A DNA stretch of 64,000 nt from Simmondsia chinensis (GCA_018398585.1 JAGTTD010000022.1:8843501-8907500), one strand, 5' to 3'; numbered from the stretch's first letter, positions 1-11,666 are shown. The notes: generated by a model from the sequence alone, not told the origin. A program made the numbers and translations.

Positions 1-282
1 TTGGGTGCTAAACCATTGTAAAAGGTTTAGACTTGGGCACGTCTAGTTAAATATTTGATTATTTAATTTGTTTTTCCTTTATTTTGTTTATTCTACAAAA
101 TTTGTTTATACTTGTTTTATATGGTATTTTTCGATTGTCATATTATGAACCTGCAAGAGTAAGATCTAGATCTAATTAAATAGTTTGATTAGGTAAAGGT
201 TTTAGATATAAAATTAAGAATTTTTCATTCATTTTTCTAATGTGCCTGCTGTAGGAAATATTTTTGAAATATGTTCCTAACA
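1..282. repeat. AT-rich flank, possible end of an LTR
   Basis: No coding potential seen. The stretch ends in an imperfect inverted repeat (AGGAAATAT ... ATGTTCCT, about 253-278) followed by TAACA at 278-282. The LINE-like sequence begins at once after it. That is how the 3' end of an LTR would look if an LTR element had inserted into the LINE, but the rest of such an element lies outside the window, so this is inference from the junction only. Confidence 0.3.
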
Positions 283-856
283 CCACCAACCTAAGATAAC
301 CGCACAACAAGAGGCGTTGAGTCGACCGTAGCCATGGTGCTCTAGAAAAAGCAGGACAAAACAGCCTAGAAAATTAAGAAAATAAAAAACACCAGTCGAA
401 AACCACCATAACAACCACCACATATGGCTGCTACAGCCACATGAAACCGCCCAAAATTATCAAAAAAAATACGAAAAAATAACCAATAAGGGAAGGGGCA
501 TGAATCCACATCTAGATCCTAAAAAATCCACTCTTTCAAAAACTTACACAATCAACAAATATTTGTAGAATATTACCGAATATAGCTCTAAAGAGAAGAA
601 AAAAAAAACAAGCCCCAGCCGAGCCACAAACCACCACCAACGACCACCAAGACAAAGCTGATGCAACCGGGGAGTTTGTCCAGATTCCGATGAGAAAGCA
701 TTGGAATGAAAAGTCCCACGCTATCCACCACCGCCACCTTCAAACGCCTTCTCTTACTTGTGTTTCACCCTCAAAGCGATGATCGGAGAGGTGCCCCAAC
801 CATTCCCCGTGAAAGAGGACATGATATGGATTCCAACGTTATATGGATTCCAGGAC
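283..856 (-). mobile_element. LINE 5'-end fragment, left part (split by Copia C1)
   Basis: Read on the minus strand this resembles the 5' region of the LINE at 13,018-16,027. Matching blocks include the run around ACTTGTGTTTCACCCTCAA (about 747-766 here, 15,762-15,780 there) and several ACC/CCA-rich stretches. The copy is cut at 857 by Copia C1 and resumes at 43,118, where the last part of the LINE 5' end (GTTTCTCTCTAGAAG) is found. The LINE body and its poly-A are not present on the left, so something else truncated it at about 283. The alignment was made by eye and is diverged. Confidence 0.45.
852..856. repeat. Target-site duplication of Copia C1, left copy
   Basis: AGGAC directly precedes the TGTTG start of the LTR. 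GGGAC directly follows the other LTR end at 43,113-43,117. Four of five bases agree, as expected for an old 5-bp duplication. Confidence 0.6.
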
Positions 857-2702
857 TGTTGAAGCTAGTGTCACAGGGAAACCAATTTCTGGGAATATTT
901 TTATTAAGTGAATAAAAGTTGTTTATTGTTGCCTATATGTTTACGAGTTTTTGTGCATGTGATGTTGTTTAATTTTCAAAGCCTGTACCAAAGATGGACG
1001 TAATACGTAAATGGCACTTGGTATATCTGTTTTAGTCGATAATGAGACTATACCACGGGTAGACTAACAACCAATAAAATATTGTTTGGTATAAAATTAG
1101 TAGTCAGTGATGAGTTTGGACTACTTTTCTGCTGAATATAATGTAACATTTAGATAAATTATCTTAGTTATGTGGATCATGATCTCCAATTTTATGTTAG
1201 TGTATTGTAATGTGATTCTTACATTGAATGAGCCATATGATATGCTCGTCTTTGCCTACTATCGGTAGTGAGCAATTCATATATATTTTGTTTATACAAT
1301 GACTCTAAATCTGATACATAGTCTGGACTCGTGCATGAATGTTAATTGCTTTGATGCGCTAAAAGGATCGGGTTATTATCTGTAACGAAGATCTTATGCT
1401 CTTTGGGTAATTGCATGAAGTCCACCGGGAAAAGATATTTTGCTAGGAATCTACCTAGAGTTATGTCCCCTTAATAGATTCGCAGGTATTTGAATTGATT
1501 CCAAGGAATTTTACCAAAGCATTCCTTATGTTTGACATTTGAATTAATACAAAAGTGTTTTTCTATGTCAGTGAATTATTCAAGAAGGGTGAGTTGCGAA
1601 CTAAGAAGGTAAAATGACAAAGCATCACAATAATAATTTGAGTTATTTTTCTAATGGAGATTTAGTAAAGGGGTCAATTGTGAGTAAACTATTACACAAA
1701 AATTTATCGAGTAACTATATTTATTACTTGAGCGTGGTAAAACATTTTAAATGAAATTAAATTTTACTAAATTGTAATCAATTGTTATCATTAGTTGATA
1801 ATCAGATTTGACCTATTTGCAGCTTGGAATAAATTTTCCCTGAGGTCCCTACGCAAACCTTTATTTTTTACACCTAAAGAAATCAAAAGAATTTATGTAA
1901 TGAATTATTTGTTCCAGAGTTGAATTAATTATTTTTGTTAAACCTCAAAATTCATGACATGAATTTGCACAAGAAAAAGTAAAAAAAATAAAAATAAATA
2001 ATAAATAAATACAAAAAACATCACACGATGTCTCACGCTAACTGGCATATAGAGGGACGATCCACGTTACTCCCCTTATGCCAATCAGTGCGAGACTGCC
2101 GATAAGGAGCTTGATTCACACCTCACCATGTGGACCCATAAGGGGATTAAAACTGTGCGGTAGTTTTGTTTGTATTCATATTTGGATAATTTTTTTGGAG
2201 TTTTCAGCTATCAAAAATACAATTTTATTTTTTTTTTATTTTAAATACTATTAGCCAGTTTTGAGCTTTTATTAATAAGGGAACATGACTCCTTAGGTGA
2301 TAATAATTCCTTCTAAGTTTTTCTCCTAATTAATTAGAAAATTAAAAAAAAGAAAATCAGACTTCCAATTAATTGTTGAAATTTTTTTTAAGAATTACTT
2401 GACTTCATGATGTCCACAAGTTCAGTGCCTAAGGGGAATTGGGCAAAAGATCTCAAAGGTATCGTTGGAGCATCTTCTCACTTATGGTCTATAACGAGGT
2501 ATGAAACTTCTAGACTTATACTTTAAATTCGTATTTAATTAAATTTTATGGGCATCCCATTTATGCTATGCATTGTTATGTCTAATTAGGGTTGAAAACT
2601 TGTATGTATTTGAAATTGCGAATTTTATAATATGATTTCTTTGTGCTAGATACTATCATTGTTCCAATTTTATTTTGTGAAATTAAAATTGTGCGCCCAA
2701 CA
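857..2702 (+). repeat. 5' LTR of Copia C1
   Basis: Starts TGTTGAAGCTAG and ends GCCCAACA. It aligns along its length with the split second LTR: ATTTTTATTAAG near 896 matches 19,817; TATGTTTGACATTTG near 1,530 matches 41,999; AAAATTGTG near 2,687 matches AAAATTTCC near 43,094. Length is 1,846 bp; the split copy sums to about 1,790 bp. It contains AT-rich stretches and no coding potential. Several substitutions and short indels separate the two copies. Confidence 0.85.
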
Positions 2703-2704
2703 AT

Positions 2705-2716
2705 TGGTATCAGAGA
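2705..2716 (+). other. Primer-binding site of Copia C1
   Basis: TGGTATCAGAGA begins two bases after the LTR end. It matches the consensus TGGTATCAGAGC, complementary to the 3' end of plant initiator methionine tRNA, with one change at the last base. It fixes the plus-strand orientation of C1. Confidence 0.85.
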
Positions 2717-3154
2717 TGGACTTTGATTATTCATGATATGCAGGATATCAATTTGCTTAATTTAAAAGCCTTTTTTAGATGCAACTTTATGATGAGATGA
2801 TATAAAAGTATATAGTAATCATTGTTGAATATGTTCATGTAATTGTTATATGTTTAATTGATTGTTTAAATTGTTTAAAACTCAATGAAAGAAAAAGTAT
2901 TCATCAACGTTTACTTTGTTTATCGTTTTTGGTTGTGAAAATAGGATTTTCATGACTACTTAAATTCTTCATGTAATTATCTAATTGGATTAGATAACTT
3001 AATTGATATAATAAGATTATAGTCAATTAAAATACAAAACAATTTATTTCAAATCAAAAACAAAATCTAGGCAATGCATGTCAGCTCACACCACCATAAA
3101 TAAAAAAAATTTATTTATTTATTTTATTTTAAAATGAGATTCTAAATAGAATTA
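2717..3154 (+). other. Copia C1 leader (untranslated)
   Basis: AT-rich sequence between the primer-binding site and the insertion of element D. No open frame is seen. The leader should continue after D, at about 12,851-12,940, up to the gag start codon. Confidence 0.5.
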
Positions 3155-5150
3155 TGTGATAACCTGTAATTTTTTAAAAGAGTTTAGCAAAATAACTAAG
3201 TCTTATTTTGAGTTAAATTGGTGTTATTGAAAGACTTTTAATGAAATGTTTAATTTGAGTAATTTATATAGTCCAAATTGGACTAGGATAATAATTTTAA
3301 TTATTCTACTGTACCAAATTAAATAGGCTATGAGATAACCTAAGGTAATTAATTTGTTTTAAAAGATCAAATGTGAGCGAGGTTCAACGGTTGAAAACTC
3401 ACAGTCTCCATTGCTAGTTTAACAGTATAGTGGGTTTGCATTACTCCCCAAGGAGGATGTTGATCTGTGGAATACAAGGTCGGACTTCTGTAAGAATGAA
3501 TTGAGGTACAAGTAAATGAATGCAGCCACGTCGACCTTGAGTACTTTGTGACCTTGTATGAATGTTCAAGTAATGGTTTACACTTCACTAAAATGCCACA
3601 TCAGCCTCCCCAAGACTAAGGATGAGGTGGTGAGTTATTAATATTTAGTAAAGAGTTTACAAGAAAACATAATAATAAAGAATTGTTCTCAACCAAGCTA
3701 AGCTCGTTGCGGCCTTGTCTACAGGGAGTAGCTTGTGGGTAGTTCGGATCATCATTGTTTTCGTTGTGTTTGGTGTAGTGGATGCCTAAGTAATAATATG
3801 TTTACACCCTCAATTCGAGAGAGTTAAGACGATGCCATTTTGATGAAAATGCAACATACTTAAGGCTTGAGGTCCTCCTTGAGAAGAATTAGGCATTTAG
3901 GTGTTGAAGTAAGGGTGTCTTAGGCCCAGCATCCCGAGAAGATTATCACCTTAAGAAGGGTATAAACTCGAGGCACGAGATGGTTGAAGGATAAAGGGAG
4001 CTCGAGCTCATGGGATTCCCATGAAGGCTGCAAGATAGGTGGTTTCCAAGCTCAAGACAGTTTCTTGGAGCGCTCTTAGATACTTGGGCTCTAGGCTTAA
4101 TCCAAGAGAACATGTGGTTTCTAGAGGGAACTTTAGCTTGAAAATCGGACATGGGCCCCAAAGAATTCCCTCCAAAACTGAACGATGGACACGTTCATTG
4201 GTCATTCACACATAAGAAAGAGCTTAATAGATTGACAAGGGGAGAAAATGCTTTAGAATTACATGGCAGCCATTATTTTGTGTTTTTATAAACAAGAGAC
4301 TTTATGAAAGTCCAACACGTTCACAAACCCAGTATAGAACTTCTTCAAGTTTTCTTTATAGTGTACTTGTGTACTTTTTCTTAGGAGTAGCATAATTTGA
4401 CGTAGCTGAGCCTAGAAGTCTTTTGGGCTTTAGATATGAACTCCCTGTTTTAATCTATTCCCAAATTCTAACGAGTTAAGAATTGAGGCTTTAGTTTAAG
4501 GCTTTAACGATCAAGGCTTGACCTTGATTCAATTGGTCTTAACCTTACTGTCATTGCTTAATAAGTCAGGCAAACTTAGGTTCGCGTCACTGATTAGGGA
4601 TTTAACATTCAAGGCTTGACCTTGATTGCATTGGTCCTAGTCCAGTTACCTGAATACGGTTTACTCCACCTTAATCTTGTAACACCTAAACACATTCGAG
4701 TTATTATAAGTCAAGGGCTCCAGACAGAAAATCCTAGTTGACTTGGGCTTGTAGGTGGACTGTGGAGCTCTTGGGTTTGTCTCCGCCCCAATTCCTGACT
4801 TTTAAGTTTACGAGGAAAGGTGTTTGTGGGCCTTGCTCTATTACTATAACTACCACATGAGTTAGGTCTATATCATTTCATTTTCTGTCAATATACATAT
4901 ATATGTATAGAAATATCTACAAAACCATTTAACCAAGTCTTCTTAATCGAAGCATAAGCTGAACTCACGATATAACCGAAGTTAGATACACAAAAATATC
5001 CCAACCTTTTCTCCAAAAACGGTGAGTGCTTGAGGTTAAAGGCTTGCGGTTCGAATTTAGGCTCACTCCTTAGTCGCGGTGAGTTCGTTTTGCATTTGTT
5101 TTTGTTTAAGGACGACATCACACTTAATTACACACGAAATAAAGCAAACA
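3155..5150. repeat. Left LTR of element D
   Basis: About 2.0 kb, starting TGTGATAACCTG and ending near AAAGCAAACA. The segment from about 3,995 onward has a clear counterpart at 11,672-12,850. The first 0.84 kb has no counterpart, because the right copy is truncated beside the chromovirus. It also contains a small imperfect repeat: AAGGCTTGACCTTGATT occurs at 4,512 and again at 4,612. No gene is seen. Confidence 0.6.
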
Positions 5151-6529
5151 CACCTTAGCGCGAATTAGACTTATTTACACGAGTCCGGACTATTTCTCTG
5201 ATTTAGAGTTGTTGTCTTAAAGAATTAATTGTTTTTGATAATAATTAAAGATACAAATTCAGGTGGTCATGCTCAGTGTTCCAATCTTATTTGAAACACC
5301 AGCATGACACTCCTGGATCCCGATCCAAATGATCAAGACAAGTCATCAAAAGTATCACACTATAGTCCTATCATATAAGTTGACCAAACATGTCATCATC
5401 CATCTCATGGAACGTTTTTAGAAAAAAAACAAATTCACGCTTGTTTGACTTGTAACATATAATAAGAAAATAATTGAATAATACAATTTTATTTATTTAA
5501 TATTTTAAACTATCTAATTGGGATTTTTCTAGGACAACTATTCCAACACTTTGAGCTCATGATTACCGGTTGCTTAGGTTGACTACATTGTCCCTGAGCG
5601 AATGAAAAACCTAGTTATGGCCAACCCAAGTGTCACACACTTGAAATTCGGCCATAGGAAGGACAGTGTGCCCCTTAGGGTTACTGGACCCTAAAATCAG
5701 GGATTTTCTCGGGCTTTAAGGAATCTTAACACCAATGCGCCAGTGTTACTTATCTCTAAGATAAGGGCATAATAATTTATACACTCCTCAGGTAGTAGAG
5801 GTTACCTCGAGGCCCACTTAAGGCCTTGAAATAAGAGTGCAAGGATAGGTACCCACTTCTAGGAGCCAGCCTCTCCTTTCAAGACCTCTTCATACTAACA
5901 CACCAAGGGGCAAGTTGACCACTCATTTCGTCAAGATCATGACCTTGGGATTGATCAAATGACGATGAACCAATAGCTTGCTAATATCGGTGTGCTTTCA
6001 GGCATGCGATATGACCCAGGTCTTGCTGGAAGATTATTCGTGGCCAACCACGCGCATGGCCAAATTGATCAATGGAATTACCCTGGGTTTGGGGTGCAAC
6101 AACCATTCACACACCAGATTGTGATGGGTGCTTAAGCTTATCTTGTGGATCCCACTAGAGTTCCTCATCCACTTGGGGGGCAATGGCGGGTAACCATGTG
6201 CCTGACCTACCAATGCAAGACTAATTGGCTACCCTCATCGAGCTGATGTATGAGCTAGTCCTCACAAGGGTTAATAGGCTCTTGTATATTAAACCTTACC
6301 CAGAATACAAGGATAGGGACTACCCTTTTCCGCTTAAGAGGGCCTAATTAAGCTAGTATCGAGCAAAGTCCTTCGCCAAGCTGACTTCTTCCATGGCTGC
6401 CTCCTTTTATGAGTTCGAGTAAGGCTAGAGGGACTAACGTCCTCTTGATTAAGGTGATTCCTCCTCCAGCCGTTATCGAATAAAACCTCAGAACACTATT
6501 TTTCTAACTTTTGTGGTCACTGACTAGTG
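5151..6529. other. Element D interior, weak coding-like remnants
   Basis: From about 5,540 to 6,480 the sequence is less AT-rich and reads in broken plus-strand frames with stretches such as YPGFGVQQPF and PYPEYKDRDYPFP, which look protein-like but match no domain I can name. They may be remains of a retroelement gag. No frame stays open for more than about 60 codons. 5,151-5,540 is non-coding AT-rich sequence. Confidence 0.3.
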
Positions 6530-7800
6530 TCCACATCAAATGCTAATTTCGAGTATCAAGATGCCTTGGAGAGGTGCTCAACACATTTTGTGGTGCTTTC
6601 ATTGTTACTACAACAGTAACATCCACTTCCCCAGTAAAAATCAGAGGTTCGGCTGTAACCGACCCTGGTATACTAGCAAATACATCGATAAAATCAGGAT
6701 CTTGAGTTAGTTCTTGTTGATCATCAAGCATCCTAGGCGGAAACACAACCTCTTGCTTCAATTTCAGCTTTGCCAACTTCTTTTTACCCCAAAAATCATT
6801 CAACGCTTTATTTAGATGGTTCCTCTTCACTTTACTCTTTGCTTTCTTTATCATTCCCAAGATATATAAATCGTACTCCCATTCCGGAAACATATCTTGT
6901 TGTAGTTCAACATTGTTAAGGTAATCAAACTCTAGCAAAGAGTCTTCATAATGATCAACTTGCTCAAACTCAGGTTCTTCGAACTTGTGTTCATCAATTT
7001 CGGCATTATCGTGGCTGAATTCATCTTCAACAGTAACATATTCAATTTTCTCTTTTTGCTCAACATTGAACTCTTGTTGTCTAATGCTATCCACTAGCTC
7101 CGGAAACACCAGCACCTTCTCGACCGATGTTTACAAACGGATGAGTTGAACATTGTCAATCCATAATTAGCTGACGCACTTCCTGCAAAAAACTCTCTCG
7201 TAATTGCTTCTTTTTCTCCAAAATATACCTTGCCAAGAATTGACAAGAGCCATCATCAACCATACCAGCCATATTTGCAATTTTAAGCAACGTTTCGAAA
7301 CGAACCAAACTCTGGTCGCAGATGTATGAACCAACTCAGTTCGCAAAGGAGCAATTTCGATTCGAACCACTTCACTAGATGTTTGCTTAAAGGAATTATA
7401 CTCCTTCGCTCGCACAAACAATCACTTGCTAACAGCTCTTCAATCATCACTGAGTACAAACCCTAATACGCAGATTTTCGCACATAGAGAATTCGAGCAA
7501 ACCCTAACTGCGATGCTTCTTTGAATAATTCAGACTAAGAATCTGAAATAGGTTCAATTCCTGTCTGTAGTGATGATTTAAACACATGATTCACCACGAC
7601 CTTTAAGAACGAAGTCGGATTTCAACACTTTCGGTGCTCAGTTCAATGTCAGATTTTCGCCTAAGCAAATCTTAACTTAATAACATATAATTCATAAGAA
7701 TCAAATGTAGATTCTGATGAATTCTCACCAATTCTATGCTTATCAACACAATTTCATCACAATTCAGCAGCAAAAGCAGATTCTGATTGAATTGTAACAA
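6530..7800 (-). mobile_element. Inverted fragment of the A/F non-autonomous family
   Basis: On the minus strand this matches the first third of the interior of element A (about 35,860-37,270): the leader with TGATGAAATT...GTTAATAAGCATAGAA, then the acidic ORF. It ends at about 6,530, just past the block that reads CTTCTCCAAGGCA in A, and at about 7,800, where the chromovirus protease starts on the opposite strand. It has no LTR of its own. The fragment is therefore a truncated, inverted piece of an A/F-type element joined to the chromovirus. Confidence 0.7.
6543..7115 (-). CDS. Acidic/basic ORF of the A/F family, best-preserved copy
   Basis: Unbroken 190-codon frame. Residues 10-65 are very acidic (VEQKEKIEYVTVEDEF, AEIDEHKFEEPEFEQ), followed by a strongly basic block (KKAKSKVKRNHLNKAL, about 90-105), then DFWGKKK. 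The same order is found in element A (36,620-37,150) and, more decayed, in element F (57,340-57,900), so it is a conserved feature of the family rather than a chance frame. No zinc knuckle, protease or polymerase motif is present. An acidic then basic layout can suit nucleic-acid or protein binding, but I do not assign a function. The true start probably lies upstream, as in F, where a MADGER-like start is seen about 60 codons earlier. Confidence 0.5.
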   Translation of the reverse strand: MLVFPELVDSIRQQEFNVEQKEKIEYVTVEDEFSHDNAEIDEHKFEEPEFEQVDHYEDSLLEFDYLNNVELQQDMFPEWEYDLYILGMIKKAKSKVKRNHLNKALNDFWGKKKLAKLKLKQEVVFPPRMLDDQQELTQDPDFIDVFASIPGSVTAEPLIFTGEVDVTVVVTMKAPQNVLSTSPRHLDTRN

Positions 7801-8240
7801 GATCGTTCTGACCAAGAGTCACCAAAGGAAGTTATTGATGATGAAATTGAAATCTCCATGAAGGCACTCAATGGGAATGGAGTGCACAACACCATAAGAA
7901 TCAAAGGGAAGGCTGGCAAGAGATCAATCATTGTCCTAATTGATAGCGGAAGTATTCATAGTCTTATTAATCCTAAAGGGGTAAAGAAAGTGGGACATGA
8001 GGTGATCAAGACCCATCCCTTGGCAGTGACAGTTGCAGATGGGAATTCCATCCTCCCTCAGAAACAAATACCAAGCATTTTAGTGGTCTATGCCGGAGCA
8101 CCAGTTTACTTATGATTTCAGGATTCTTCCCTTGGGTGGATGCGATATGGTGTTAGGAGATGAATGGATGAGGTACTTCAGCCCAGTAATTTTTGATTTT
8201 GCAAAACTAACATAGACTTTTGAGATTTAAGGTTCTAAGG
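7801..8240 (+). pseudogene. Aspartic protease relic, element E
   Basis: Encodes a retropepsin-like domain that would cut the Gag-Pol polyprotein. The active-site triplet D-S-G is visible at 7,942-7,950 within VLIDSGSIHSLI, and the second conserved block, GCDMVLGDEWM, follows at about 8,137 after a frameshift. The frame 7,858-8,115 is open for 85 codons; the start there is only the first Met in a fragment of polyprotein. Its C-terminal part continues towards the reverse transcriptase with stops. Confidence 0.75.
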
Positions 8241-8389
8241 TTGTCTTACAAGGCATGTCAGATCAAGCCCAGCTGTGGTTGATTAAAGACAAGAGCTTAC
8301 AAGGTGGATTCAGGAAGAGTGCCTATCAGTGGATTGGCCAACTATTTACAATCTCTCGAACTAATTTAGGAGTCATTCCTCAGCTTGAG

Positions 8390-9260
8390 CTGCAATCATT
8401 GATTTAGGAGTTTGAAGATATATTTGAACAGCCCAAGACCTTACCTCCAAAGAGGAACCTTGATCAAGCCATTCCTCTTAAGTCTAATGCTGAGCCAATA
8501 AAGCTAAGGCCTTATAAATATCCTCATGCTCAGAAGTACGAGATTGATAAGCAAGTAGAGGAGTTGCTCAAGACATGTTTCATCAAAACAAGTATTAGCC
8601 CTTTCGCTTCTCCAATGATATTAGTCAAAAAGAAGGATGGATCAGCTAGGATGTGCATCAATTATGGGCAACTCAATTCATTGACAGTAAAGCATAAGTT
8701 CTCTATTCTTGTCATAGATGACTTGTTATATGGGTTATATGGAGCACATTTCTTCGCCAAACTTGATCTGAGGCAGGGTTATCATCAAATCAGAGTTCTT
8801 GAGCATGACATATAAACGAATTCTTTCAAACTCATCATGGGCATTATGAATTTGTGGTGATGCCATTTGGGTTAACCAATGCTCCGGCTACTTTCCAAGC
8901 TGCCGTGAATGATGTCTTCAAACCATTCTTGAGAAGATTTGTGTTGGTCTTCTTTGATGATGTCCTTATTTACAGTCCTTTTTTTGAAGATCATCTCAAG
9001 CATTTGAGGGAGGTATTTCTGGTATTGCGATCACAAGTTCTATGCAAAATTAACTAAGTGCTCATTTGTGCAGACACAATTAGAGTATTTAGGCCATGTG
9101 ATATCGCACAAGGGAGTTTCTACAGATCCATCCAAGATTCAAGCCATGAAGGAATGGCCCATTCCAGTATCTCTAAAGTAGCAGCGGGGGTTCTTGGGTT
9201 TGACAGGCTACTACCGAAAGTTTATAGTTGGATTTGGTCTTATTGCCAAGCCCTTAATAG
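8390..9260 (+). pseudogene. Reverse transcriptase relic, element E
   Basis: RNA-dependent DNA polymerase of the Ty3/Gypsy type. Visible motifs in order: PFASPMILVKKKDGS (about 8,597), FAKLDLRQGYHQI (about 8,756), [14 protein letters not shown] (about 8,857) and the catalytic box FFDD at 8,950-8,961, followed by VLIYS. A stop at about 8,812 and frameshifts at about 9,050 and 9,190 break it. The linker block GLTGYYRKF at about 9,197 leads to the RNase H. Length and motif spacing fit the family. Confidence 0.85.
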
Positions 9261-9770
9261 AACTACTTAAGAAGGATGCATTTATATGGACATATAGCGC
9301 TCAGGCAGCATTTAAGGCTCTGAAATCAGCTATATGCGAGGTTCCAATCTTAGCAAGGCCAAACTTTGCTGAGGAGTTCATTCTTGAAATAGATGCAAGT
9401 GGAACTGTCATTGGAGTAGTCCCTATGATAGAATGGGAGGCCAATTGCCTACCTCAGTCAGGCCCTAAGTCTCAAGCATCAAGCAATGTCTACTTATGAG
9501 AAGGAATACTTGGCGATAATTCTAACTGTAGACAAGTGGAGACATTATTTGGATGGGCACAGGTTTGTTATCAATGATCATCCAAGTTTAAAGCATCTTC
9601 TAGAGAAAAAGATTACTACAAGAATTCAGAAGAAGGGGTTAATGAAGATGTTGGGCCTTGACTATGTCATTGAGTACAGAAAATGGAAAGAGAACATAGC
9701 TGCAGATGCATTATCATGCATACTAGAGGACTATGAGCAAGGATTTTGTAGAGTTGCGTCCATTGTTCTT
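9261..9770 (+). pseudogene. RNase H relic, element E
   Basis: Removes the RNA strand during reverse transcription. The first catalytic-region block reads [11 protein letters not shown] (about 9,385), followed after a frameshift near 9,480 by [11 protein letters not shown] (E of the active site) and by the end block ENIAADALSC (D of the active site, about 9,700). These are the usual Ty3/Gypsy RNase H signatures. Confidence 0.8.
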
Positions 9771-10660
9771 CCATCTTGGGTAGAAGAGGTGTACAAATCC
9801 TGTGAAGATGACTCTTTTGCACAAGAGTGTATTACAGCCTTCAATGTGAAGGGATCTAGCAATGTTGTTACAGATGCTGAGGTCTCGGTGACAAAAGGGA
9901 TAATCAGATTGAAAGGGAAGCTGTACATAGGCTCCTCCACTAATTTGAGAGATCAGATTGTTAGTGCTTCTCACGTTTCTGCTTGGGCGGCACACTGAGG
10001 GGTTGAAGGCACTTTATTAAAGAATCAAAGCTTGCTTCAGTTTGCCTGGATTGAAAAAGACAGTGGTAGAATTTGTTCAAGCTTGCGAAGTTTGTCAACA
10101 AACCAAGCTCAGATATCATAGGTATCATGGTCTATTACAACCTCTTCCGGTTCCTGAAGGAGCTTAAGTGACCATAAGTATAGATTTCATCCAAGGATTG
10201 CCCAAGTCAGAAGGCAAGGAGGTGATTTGGGTAGTGCTTAATCATTTCACTAAGTTTAGTCACTTCATTGCATTGGTCCAGGCTGTTACAGTAGAGAAGT
10301 TGGCTAGGTGCTTCTTGGACAACATTTACAAATTACATGGAGTACCTCAATTCATTGTATCTGATTATGATAGGATCTTCACCAGTCACTTTTGTAGGGA
10401 GTTATTCAGCTTGTTGGGGACAACTTTGGCTTTTAGCTCGTCCTGCCATTCTCAGATAGATGATCAGACAGAAAGAGTCAATTAGTGCATCGAACAATAC
10501 CTCAGAAACATGGTGTTCACTTATCCCAAGGAGTGGAATAAGTGGTTGTTCTTAGAAAAGTACTGGTATAACACCCATGCTCATGCTTCTATTCGGACTA
10601 CTCCTTTCAGGGCACTTTATGGTCATGAACCTCCAAATCCCTTTATGCTGTAAAAAGTAG
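9771..10660 (+). pseudogene. Integrase relic, element E
   Basis: DDE integrase that would insert the cDNA. The CxxC of the zinc-binding domain is seen in CEVCQQTK (about 10,087). The catalytic triad is intact by eye: D in IDFIQGLPK (10,183), D in VSDYDRIF (10,363) and E in QTERVN (10,471). The last two are exactly 35 residues apart, the spacing of this superfamily. Stops at about 9,996, 10,168 and 10,483 break the frame. The YGHEPPNP block at about 10,620 marks the end of the core. Confidence 0.85.
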
Positions 10661-11243
10661 CATCCCCAGTTCCAGAAGTATCTGATTTAGTGCAGCAAAC
10701 AAGGCAATTGATACAATTATTGAAAGATAATCTTCATCAAGCCCAAGCAATAATGAAGATGCATGCTGACAAGAAACGCGTGGACAAGAATTTTGATGTT
10801 GGAGATATGGTTTACCTCAAACTCCAATCACATAGGCAATCCACCGTAGCTGCGAGGAAGAATGTCAAACTAAGTGCTCGATTCTTTAGTCCACACAAGA
10901 TTATGGAAAGGATTGGCAAAGTAGCATATAAACTCGAGTTACCTCCTAACTCATACATTCACCTGGTTTTCCATGTGTCATTGCTTAATAAATAGGTGAA
11001 GAAGGGTTATAAAAGCACAAAGGAACCACCAGAAGTTAGTTCAAATAGAGCAATGTTGCCGCAACCTTCTGCTCTGTTAGCTGCCCGGGAGTTAAAGGTC
11101 AATGGCTGGTCAATTCAAGAAGTATTGGTGTAATGGATTAGTCTGGACAAGCAATTTGCAAGATGGGAAGAATTTTGACTTTTGAAGAGTCAATGTCCCA
11201 CATTTTCGTCTTGAGGACCAGAAGGTTTACAAGAGGAGGGAAG
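10661..11243 (+). pseudogene. Integrase C-terminus and chromodomain-like tail, element E
   Basis: The frame 10,690-10,995 reads through the GPY-type region (DVGDMVYLKLQ, then a hydrophobic stretch ending FHVSLLNK). After a stop at 10,994 the sequence continues in the same general frame with VLVQWISLDKQFARWEEF, which has the aromatic/acidic W-E pattern of a chromodomain, and ends LEDQKVYKRRE just before the LTR. In chromoviruses this tail guides insertion to chromatin. The assignment of the chromodomain rests on pattern only. Confidence 0.65.
11231..11243 (+). other. Polypurine tract of element E
   Basis: AAGAGGAGGGAAG directly precedes the TGTTATG start of the 3' LTR. It would prime plus-strand synthesis. 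The same sequence also codes the last residues of the pol frame. Confidence 0.7.
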
Positions 11244-11666
11244 TGTTATGATCTGGCTGTTAAGGCTCGTTGCTGCTGCTTGTTGCTGCTGTATTGGGCT
11301 TAGAGTGGTTATCTTAAAGGCTAGTAAAGTGCTTCATTTTGTTAACTGTTTTGTTTTGCTGTTAGTTCGGCACACAGCTTTTATATGTTAGTTTAAGTCG
11401 GTTAGCTGGTCAAGGTTGGGTGAATTGTGGTGGCTGGCTCTTGTAAGTTGGTTAGAGCTTTGTCTTGATGCAATGTCTTTAGACTTCTATAAATAGCTTG
11501 GCAAGTGTAAATTTGATTCATTCAATGAAAATTCATAATATCTTCTGAGATATTTTCTCTCTAACTTTGATCTACTTCTCTAATCTCTCATCTAACTTTC
11601 AATTCTCTTCTCATCTAATCTCTCTCTTTCACTAGTTAACTTCAATCTTTGGATTGAAGCTTAACA
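11244..11666 (+). repeat. 3' LTR of element E
   Basis: 423 bp from TGTTATGATC to GCTTAACA. It carries CTG/TGC-rich stretches (TGCTGCTGCTTG) in its first half, a TATA box at 11,488-11,495, the block TTCATTCAATGAAAATTCATAAT and a CT-rich 3' third (TCTCATCTAACTTT). The layout is shared with the LTRs of A, F, G and the solo LTR. No 5' partner is present in the window. Confidence 0.75.
11488..11495 (+). promoter_or_regulatory. TATA box in the LTR of element E
   Basis: TATAAATA lies about 245 bases into the LTR, in the position expected for the retroelement core promoter. Confidence 0.55.

Larger units (their letters stand above)
7801..11666 (+). mobile_element. Chromovirus-type Ty3/Gypsy element E, 5'-truncated
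   Basis: The order protease, reverse transcriptase, RNase H, integrase, chromodomain-like tail, polypurine tract and 3' LTR is that of a plant chromovirus. The 5' LTR, primer site and gag are missing. The sequence starts abruptly at about 7,801 next to the inverted A/F fragment and ends at TTAACA (11,666), where element D resumes. Several in-frame stops and frameshifts make it defective. Confidence 0.8.

Noticed and set aside
706..915. 69-codon plus-strand frame
   Set aside because: It crosses the boundary between the LINE fragment and the Copia LTR at 857, so it cannot be an ancestral gene.
3367..5121. Several 65-77-codon minus-strand frames
   Set aside because: They lie in the left LTR of element D and are not preserved in the right copy.
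9723..9995. Minus-strand frames of 90 and 69 codons
   Set aside because: They are opposite to the RNase H/integrase region of element E, which has clear motifs on the plus strand.
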